Positions 59,415 through 64,000 of a stretch of DNA of 64,000 nt are shown here, one piece after another; position 1 is the stretch's first letter; the number at the start of each line of letters is the position of its first letter. The notes under the pieces were generated by a model that ran no database searches, had not been told where the DNA came from, and was given only the letters and a program-made list of their open reading frames with translations. This DNA comes from Gammaproteobacteria bacterium (lineage in GTDB: Bacteria; Pseudomonadota; Gammaproteobacteria; Pseudomonadales; Pseudomonadaceae): assembly GCA_012728315.1 (NCBI GenBank), contig JAAYFI010000069.1, forward strand, positions 1 to 64,000, read 5' to 3'. The position numbers and the translations under genes were made by a program.

Positions 59415-59583
59415 AAGAAAAAACCGAAATAAGAGCGTGCAGTATACTGGGTCTCTATGCTTTATACAGTGCGTCAGCATCATTGCGTTGTACAACGGCC
59501 TATTGTGCGTGCTGCTTACGGCTAACAAGTGTACAATCGCTGCCTTTTTGCGCATTCGCGTCTCGACAACACAGGATTTATTT

Positions 59584-61173
59584 GTGATTTCCACTGCTAA
59601 TATCACCATGCAATTTGGTGCTAAACCTCTATTTGAGGATGTATCTGTAAAATTCGGCAACCGTAACCGTTATGGCCTGATTGGCGCCAATGGCAGTGGT
59701 AAGTCAACTTTCATGAAAATCCTCGGGGGTGATTTAGAACCATCCGCTGGGCATGTGATGCTAGAGCCCAATATTCGCTTAGGTAAATTGCGTCAAGATC
59801 AGTTTGCCTACGAGCAGTTCACCGTTATTGATACGGTGATTATGGGGCATGAGGAACTGTGGAAAGTTAAAGCTGAGCGTGATCGTATTTATTCATTGCC
59901 AGAAATGAGTGAGGCCGACGGCATGGCGGTGGCTGAGCTGGAAACTGAATTCGCCGAAATGGATGGTTATACCGCGGAGTCACGCGCAGGTGAGTTATTG
60001 CTTGGTTTAGGCATTGGAGTTGAAGAGCATTTTGGCTTGATGAGTGAAGTGGCACCCGGTTGGAAGTTGCGGGTGTTATTGGCGCAGGCGCTGTTTTCTG
60101 ACCCAGATGTATTGTTACTTGATGAGCCGACCAACCACTTGGATATCAATACGATTCGCTGGTTGGAAGATGTGCTGAGTAACCGTAATAGCACCATGGT
60201 GATTATTTCTCACGATAGACACTTTCTAAACAGTGTGTGCACCCATATGGCAGACTTGGATTACGGTGAGATTCGTTTATTCCCGGGTAACTACGATGAG
60301 TATATGACTGCTGCCACGCAAATTCGTGAGCGTTTGCTCGGTGACAATGCCAAGAAAAAAGCACAAATTGCTGAGCTACAAACTTTTGTCAGCCGCTTCT
60401 CTGCGAACGCCTCTAAAGCTAAACAGGCGACCAGTCGTGCGCGCCTCATTGATAAAATTCAGCTGGATGAAGTAAAGCCTTCAAGTCGTATTAGTCCCTT
60501 TATTCGTTTCGATCAAGGGAAAAAACTGCACCGCCAAGCTGTAGTGTTGCATGAGCTGAGTCAAGGCTTTGATGGTGAAGTGTTATTCGATAACTTGAAT
60601 TTACAGGTTGAAGCCGGCGAGCGCGTTGCAATTATTGGTCCTAACGGTATCGGTAAAACAACTTTATTGCGTACCTTAATGAATGAGCTGCCACCTATGA
60701 GCGGTCATGTAAAGTGGACTGACAGTGCTGAGATTGGCTATTTCGCCCAAGATCATGCCAGTGACTTTGCTGAAGACATGAACTTGTTTGATTGGATGGA
60801 TCGCTGGACTCAAGATGGCGAGCAAATGGTGCGTGGCACTTTGGGGCGCATGTTGTTTTCGGGTGATGATATTGAAAAATCCGTCAAAGTGATTTCCGGA
60901 GGTGAGCAAGGCCGGATGTTATTTGGCAAACTGATTTTGCAAAAGCCCAATGTGTTGGTAATGGATGAGCCGACCAACCACTTGGATATGGAATCCATTG
61001 AAGCCTTGAACCTCGCCTTAGAAAACTACCCGGGCACGCTGATTTTTGTCAGTCATGACCGTGAGTTTGTGTCGTCGCTGGCCACGCGTATTATTGAGCT
61101 GACTGAGCACGGCATCAATGATTTCCATGGTACCTATGACGACTACCTACGTAGCCAAGGCGTACTGGTTTAA
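59584..61173 (+). CDS. ybiT: ABC-F family ATPase, YbiT type
   Basis: 529-aa ribosome-associated ABC-F protein with two ATPase domains. NBD1 has [11 protein letters not shown] and [12 protein letters not shown] but the atypical signature [11 protein letters not shown], as in E. coli YbiT; the inter-domain linker ([21 protein letters not shown]) is helical; NBD2 has [20 protein letters not shown] and [13 protein letters not shown] start at 59584 with AGGA (59573-59576) upstream; an open frame extending to 59389 overlaps the divergent gene and is rejected. Confidence 0.93.
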   Translation: MISTANITMQFGAKPLFEDVSVKFGNRNRYGLIGANGSGKSTFMKILGGDLEPSAGHVMLEPNIRLGKLRQDQFAYEQFTVIDTVIMGHEELWKVKAERDRIYSLPEMSEADGMAVAELETEFAEMDGYTAESRAGELLLGLGIGVEEHFGLMSEVAPGWKLRVLLAQALFSDPDVLLLDEPTNHLDINTIRWLEDVLSNRNSTMVIISHDRHFLNSVCTHMADLDYGEIRLFPGNYDEYMTAATQIRERLLGDNAKKKAQIAELQTFVSRFSANASKAKQATSRARLIDKIQLDEVKPSSRISPFIRFDQGKKLHRQAVVLHELSQGFDGEVLFDNLNLQVEAGERVAIIGPNGIGKTTLLRTLMNELPPMSGHVKWTDSAEIGYFAQDHASDFAEDMNLFDWMDRWTQDGEQMVRGTLGRMLFSGDDIEKSVKVISGGEQGRMLFGKLILQKPNVLVMDEPTNHLDMESIEALNLALENYPGTLIFVSHDREFVSSLATRIIELTEHGINDFHGTYDDYLRSQGVLV

Positions 61174-61188
61174 AAGTCTAAAAGCGCG

Positions 61189-61223
61189 CCACTTAGTCGC
61201 GAAAAAATACGTGGACTAAGTGG
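61189..61223 (-). terminator. Terminator hairpin at the 3' end of ppiC
   Basis: CCACTTAGTC (61189-61198) and GACTAAGTGG (61214-61223) form a perfect 10-bp stem that includes the last codons of ppiC. On the minus strand a short T run (cgcgctttt) follows. It lies between convergent ybiT and ppiC. Confidence 0.6.
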
Positions 61224-61471
61224 TAACCAAATTGTGATTTAACTGGCCCGTGAATCATGCGTACGGGCTTTTTAAAAATCACATGGTCAATGGATTTAAC
61301 CAATTGGCCTGGGCGTACTTCACCTAAATCACCGCCTTTTTTGCCGGATGGGCAGGTGGAGTATTTGCGCGCCAATTTATCAAAAGCATCACCTTTATCG
61401 ATACGCGCCTTAATGGCTTCTGCTTCTTCTTTGGTTTTTACTAAAATATGCCGCGCCATTGCCTTGGCCAT
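61193..61471 (-). CDS. ppiC: Parvulin-type peptidyl-prolyl isomerase PpiC
   Basis: 92-aa single-domain parvulin of the cytoplasm. It reads ARHILVKTKEEAEAIKARI, CPSGKKGGDLGEVRPGQLV and FGYHLVHV, the full parvulin motif set with the catalytic His and Cys positions. Starts at ATG 61471; a further ATG three codons upstream is possible. Confidence 0.93.
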   Translation of the reverse strand: MAKAMARHILVKTKEEAEAIKARIDKGDAFDKLARKYSTCPSGKKGGDLGEVRPGQLVKSIDHVIFKKPVRMIHGPVKSQFGYHLVHVFFRD

Positions 61472-61554
61472 GCCGTTCACCTCACGCTTAATTAGGCCTA
61501 GCAGTTTAGCCCATTTGAGCCGGTTTTTGCTTGAAATGCGGGTTGGGCTTTGTT

Positions 61555-61731
61555 TTTTCCTTGGCAGGCTGTAGCTGCTGCTAGCGGTTATATCTATCAG
61601 ATTAACCCCCCCTCGGCGCCAGACAATACTGATGAGTTTATTAATACGGCAGGTGTAAACATCTGAGTTAGGGTCGATCTTGGCCCTAACCGTGACAAGT
61701 TAGAGTTTTTAGTACCTATTGCCGAACTGTA
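61555..61731 (+). pseudogene. Possible decayed short coding remnant
   Basis: The 61472-61854 gap has no intact gene. One frame reads FFPWQAVAAASGYIYQINPP then SAPDNTDEFINTAGVNI, a stop (61663-61665), then VRVDLGPNRDKLEFLVPIAEL and a second stop. The first part resembles a signal-peptide end, and a +1 shift upstream would join it to MRVGLCFF. The pieces look protein-like but match no family I know. A 9-bp hairpin (61667-61675 with 61682-61690) lies inside. Confidence 0.3.
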
Positions 61732-61854
61732 AAGCGCAGCTGTGTTGCTAAGACTGCTATTTAAAATAACCGCCTTGCAGCTAAGTAAACATATTAAAGC
61801 ACGTCTTTTATAGTTATGCTGAGAAGCGAATGACTCACGATGGAGAGCGATCCT

Positions 61855-62091
61855 ATGCCAGTCACAGTACGTATGACCAATCTGTTTTTGCAACTGGGCC
61901 TCGATGCAACGCCAGAGGGTGTGGCTCGCTTTATTAGCGAACATCGGTTGGCGGATGCAGTGAATCTGCTTGATGCTGAGTTTTGGAATGAGGGACAGCG
62001 CCAAGTGCTAAAGGAAATGCTGTGCTCAGATGGTGAGTGGGCCTTAGTGGTTGATCAGCTCAGTGAAGCGCTACGCGCACCAACAGCATAG
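61855..62091 (+). CDS. DUF2789 family protein
   Basis: 78-aa small acidic helical protein. The pattern LFLQLGLDATPEGVARFISEH, WNEGQRQVLKEML and WALVVDQLSEAL matches DUF2789. Function unknown. The ATG at 61855 follows GGAG (61842-61845); an in-frame ATG at 61840 overlaps that site and is unlikely. Confidence 0.85.
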   Translation: MPVTVRMTNLFLQLGLDATPEGVARFISEHRLADAVNLLDAEFWNEGQRQVLKEMLCSDGEWALVVDQLSEALRAPTA

Positions 62092-62126
62092 GCTGAGCCT
62101 GAGCGGCTGATTATTATCAACTTAAA

Positions 62127-62159
62127 ACTGCCTTACAGGTTGTGCTGATGTAAGGCAGT
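62127..62159. terminator. Bidirectional terminator between the DUF2789 and LysR genes
   Basis: ACTGCCTTACA (62127-62137) pairs perfectly with TGTAAGGCAGT (62149-62159); 11-bp stem, 11-nt loop. On the minus strand TTTT follows, on the plus strand cattaaat. Confidence 0.8.
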
Positions 62160-62167
62160 CATTAAAT

Positions 62168-63151
62168 CTAAGTTAAGCGGGACTGACTTGCGGGTAGTGG
62201 CTCCGCTTGCACCCGTTGCAGCTGATTATCTTGCCCCATAAAAAGCGCTTCATTGCGCTCAGTCACCGCACGAATATAGTCCCAAATGATGCGAATACGT
62301 TTAAGTTTACGAAAGTCCTCATGGCAGGAAATCCAAAAACTATTGGTCACTACGATCTCATCGGGCAGAACGGCTTGTAAACGAGGGTCTTGCGCCGCGA
62401 TAAAACAAGGCAAAATTGCCAAGTGCTGGCCTTGTAAGCAAGCAAAGTATTGCGACATTGCACCCGTTGTACAAAAAGGCGTATTGGCTTGATGGATGAA
62501 CTGATCTAAGTAATGCAGACGATTACTAAAGGTGAGGTCTTCAACGTAGTTAATAAAAGCATGTTTGGGCAAGTCGTTGACGCACAGTATAGGCTCATGC
62601 TGCGCGAGGTATTGGGCTGTTGCATACAAGCGTAAGCGGTAGTCGCACAGCTTGGTACTCACAAAAGGCCCGCGTGTTGGGCGTTCAAGCGTAATGGCTA
62701 TATCAGCTTCGCGCTTCGACAAACTCACAAAATGTGGAACGGCCAGTAGATCAATAGAAATGGCGGGGTACTGCTTTTGAAAGTGAGTGAGTTGTGGTGC
62801 TAAAAATACGCCGCCAAACCCTTCGGTGCAGCCAATCCTAACTTTGCCTGACAAGGCAATATCTGAGCCTGTGATTTCCTCACAGGCATTTTGCATCAGT
62901 GCTTCAATGGCTTGGATGCTGTTACGTAGCGCCTGACCTTCACTGGTGAGATTAAAACCAGTGTTACGCGATTTCTCAAAAAGCAGGGTGCCTAGAGTGC
63001 TTTCTAGGCTGGCGATGCGCCGCGAAACCGTTGTGTAGTCAACTCCTAAACGTTTCGCTGCGCTGGTTACGCGACCACAGCGCGCCACTTCTAAGAAAAA
63101 CTTTAAGTCATTCCAATTCAGGGTGCGCAAAAGGTTGATGTATTTTTGCAT
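62168..63151 (-). CDS. LysR family transcriptional regulator
   Basis: 327-aa regulator. The winged HTH reads NDLKFFLEVARCGRVTSAAKRLGVDYTTVSRRIASLE and is followed by a periplasmic-binding-protein-like effector domain (KVRIGCTEGFGGVFLAPQL, READIAITLERP). Start at 63151; an upstream frame to 63301 is not conserved. It is divergent from yjcH-actP, so control of that acetate-uptake operon is plausible but not shown. Confidence 0.88.
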   Translation of the reverse strand: MQKYINLLRTLNWNDLKFFLEVARCGRVTSAAKRLGVDYTTVSRRIASLESTLGTLLFEKSRNTGFNLTSEGQALRNSIQAIEALMQNACEEITGSDIALSGKVRIGCTEGFGGVFLAPQLTHFQKQYPAISIDLLAVPHFVSLSKREADIAITLERPTRGPFVSTKLCDYRLRLYATAQYLAQHEPILCVNDLPKHAFINYVEDLTFSNRLHYLDQFIHQANTPFCTTGAMSQYFACLQGQHLAILPCFIAAQDPRLQAVLPDEIVVTNSFWISCHEDFRKLKRIRIIWDYIRAVTERNEALFMGQDNQLQRVQAEPLPASQSRLT

Positions 63152-63244
63152 ATCGAATCTGCCTTTTTGTGTGTATTTATCGTGGCGCGACCTACATATA
63201 CTCGAATTGAGCAAAAAACCCAAGCAGCGTACAAGGGGCTTGTT

Positions 63245-63298
63245 ATGGCTAGTGGTTATAGCGAGCGCTGTGTTGCCAAGGGTTGTGGCGTGTTTTAG
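63245..63298 (+). CDS. Possible 17-aa upstream ORF before yjcH
   Basis: ATG GCT AGT ... TTT TAG encodes MASGYSERCVAKGCGVF. AAGGGG (63233-63238) is 6 nt upstream, a good Shine-Dalgarno. A possible -10 TATACT is at 63197-63202. Could be a leader peptide or chance. Confidence 0.25.
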   Translation: MASGYSERCVAKGCGVF

Positions 63299-63333
63299 CA
63301 AGTAAGGACGCCTTATTAAACAACAATAACAAG

Positions 63334-63350
63334 TACGTGCATGACACGTA
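63334..63350. promoter_or_regulatory. Perfect palindrome upstream of yjcH, candidate operator
   Basis: TACGTG-N5-CACGTA, perfect on both arms, and containing the T-N11-A pattern of LysR sites. It ends 12 nt before the yjcH ATG, just before AAGGA. Confidence 0.4.
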
Positions 63351-63362
63351 TAAGGATCGGTT

Positions 63363-63683
63363 ATGGCTAAAGATATCTATGCGCATATTCGCAATAACCC
63401 GAAATTTGACGAGCTGGTCACAAAACGACGACGCTTCGCTATGGTGCTGAGCGCCATAGTGCTGACCATGTTTTATGGCTTTATTATGCAAGTGGCTTTT
63501 TTTCCAGAGGTTATTGCGAGGCCTATTGGTAGCGGGCAATTGACCTACGGTGTGGTTGCAGGCTTTTCTCAGTTCAGTTTTTTTGTGTTGCTGACTTGGT
63601 TGTATGTACGCCGCGCAAATACTGAATTTGATCGTTTAAATGAAGTTTTAATAGACGAAGCGATTGCTGGAGGTCAGGTGTGA
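63363..63683 (+). CDS. yjcH: DUF485 family inner membrane protein YjcH
   Basis: 106-aa protein with two transmembrane helices ([41 protein letters not shown]). [15 protein letters not shown] is the DUF485 N-terminal pattern. In E. coli yjcH is cotranscribed with actP (acs-yjcH-actP). AAGGA ribosome binding site. The stop overlaps the actP GTG. Confidence 0.93.
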   Translation: MAKDIYAHIRNNPKFDELVTKRRRFAMVLSAIVLTMFYGFIMQVAFFPEVIARPIGSGQLTYGVVAGFSQFSFFVLLTWLYVRRANTEFDRLNEVLIDEAIAGGQV

Positions 63684-64000
63684 ATATGGCAAATTTAATC
63701 ACCGCTGCAGCCAAGCCTTTGGCAGGTGTCTCGCTATTGATGCTGAGTCCTTTCGCCTTAGCTGCAGATCAGCCGCTTAATATTGCCGCAATCAGTATGT
63801 TCTTTATCTTTGTGGTGATGACTTTACTGATTACGGTTTGGGCGGCACGACGTACGCGCTCCACATCTGATTTTTATACCGCTGGTGGTGGTATCACGGG
63901 TTTTCAGAATGGTTTAGCGATTGCCGGTGACTATATGTCAGCGGCAACCTTGTTGGGCTTTACCGCAATGATTTACATGTCTGGCGTGGATGCCTACATC
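63680..64000 (+). CDS. actP: Acetate/glycolate permease ActP (partial)
   Basis: Sodium:solute symporter family acetate permease, cut by the window end after 107 codons. It reads a signal-like N-terminus ([16 protein letters not shown]), a first helix ([17 protein letters not shown]), [33 protein letters not shown] and the start of the next helix, matching E. coli ActP. The start is GTG 63680 (GTGA overlap with yjcH) or ATG 63686. Only the 5' part is present. Confidence 0.92.
   Translation, partial: MNMANLITAAAKPLAGVSLLMLSPFALAADQPLNIAAISMFFIFVVMTLLITVWAARRTRSTSDFYTAGGGITGFQNGLAIAGDYMSAATLLGFTAMIYMSGVDAYI

Noticed and set aside
59389..59583. 65-residue N-terminal extension of the ABC-F protein
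   Set aside because: It overlaps the start of the divergent pseudouridine-synthase-like gene and is unlike YbiT; GTG 59584 has a ribosome binding site.
59415..59660. 82-residue extension of the S4-domain protein
   Set aside because: It runs antisense into the ABC-F gene and lacks the S4-family start.

Overview
The window is 64 kb of ordinary chromosome from a gammaproteobacterium, almost certainly a member of the Pseudomonadaceae. Gene content and order match blocks typical of Pseudomonas: fadB-fadA with topA; folD beside an Arg/His/Leu tRNA cluster; a FliK-like/FlhB-tail pair next to ccmABCDEFGHI; greB-ybbP-ybbA-tesA-L,D-transpeptidase; thrS-infC-rpmI-rplT-pheS-pheT-ihfA-merR; and fliEFGHIJ behind a sigma-54 promoter. 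By eye the base composition is close to 50% GC, lower than classical Pseudomonas, so a low-GC branch of the family is likely. I did not compute a GC value or run any search.

Layout. 0-9.6 kb: fatty-acid beta-oxidation (fadBA), topoisomerase I, a RluA-type pseudouridine synthase and a DEAD-box RNA helicase with a structured leader. 9.6-9.85 kb: a decayed right end of an IS200/IS605-type element, the only mobile-element trace seen. 9.9-18 kb: a glutamine amidotransferase overlapping rmuC, a small metal-binding/SEC-C cluster, dinG and a serine hydrolase. 18-20.4 kb: folD, three tRNAs, a structured leader and a SirB2-like membrane protein. 20.4-29.4 kb: orphan flagellar-export-like genes and the complete nine-gene cytochrome c maturation operon, whose genes overlap or nearly abut. 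29.5-35.4 kb: greB, an ABC exporter pair, tesA, an L,D-transpeptidase and tRNA-Val. 35.6-43 kb: the threonyl-tRNA synthetase / IF3 / L35 / L20 / Phe-tRNA synthetase / IHF-alpha block. 43-49.3 kb: conserved unnamed proteins, a GST, a TetR regulator with a radical SAM partner, and a YadGH-like ABC exporter. 49.3-55.3 kb: flagellar basal body and export apparatus genes. 55.3-64 kb: a DNA glycosylase, an NlpC/P60 lipoprotein, an orphan trpB, a pseudouridine-synthase-like protein that appears to lack its catalytic Asp, a YbiT-type ABC-F ATPase, a parvulin, a LysR regulator, and yjcH-actP (actP is cut by the window end).

How the genes work together. Most of the window is housekeeping: translation (thrS to pheT, tRNAs, IF3, ABC-F), RNA modification and remodelling, DNA topology and repair (topA, dinG, rmuC, glycosylase), respiration (ccm), motility (fli) and envelope maintenance. 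I do not see a clear multi-gene undescribed system, defence island, prophage or CRISPR array. The observations most worth a second look are regulatory or evolutionary: an apparent AUU start of infC, a hairpin leader and possible Phe-containing leader peptide before pheST, the IS605/TnpB remnant, the catalytically altered pseudouridine synthase homologue, the solitary trpB, the His-rich SEC-C miniprotein and several structured 5' leaders.
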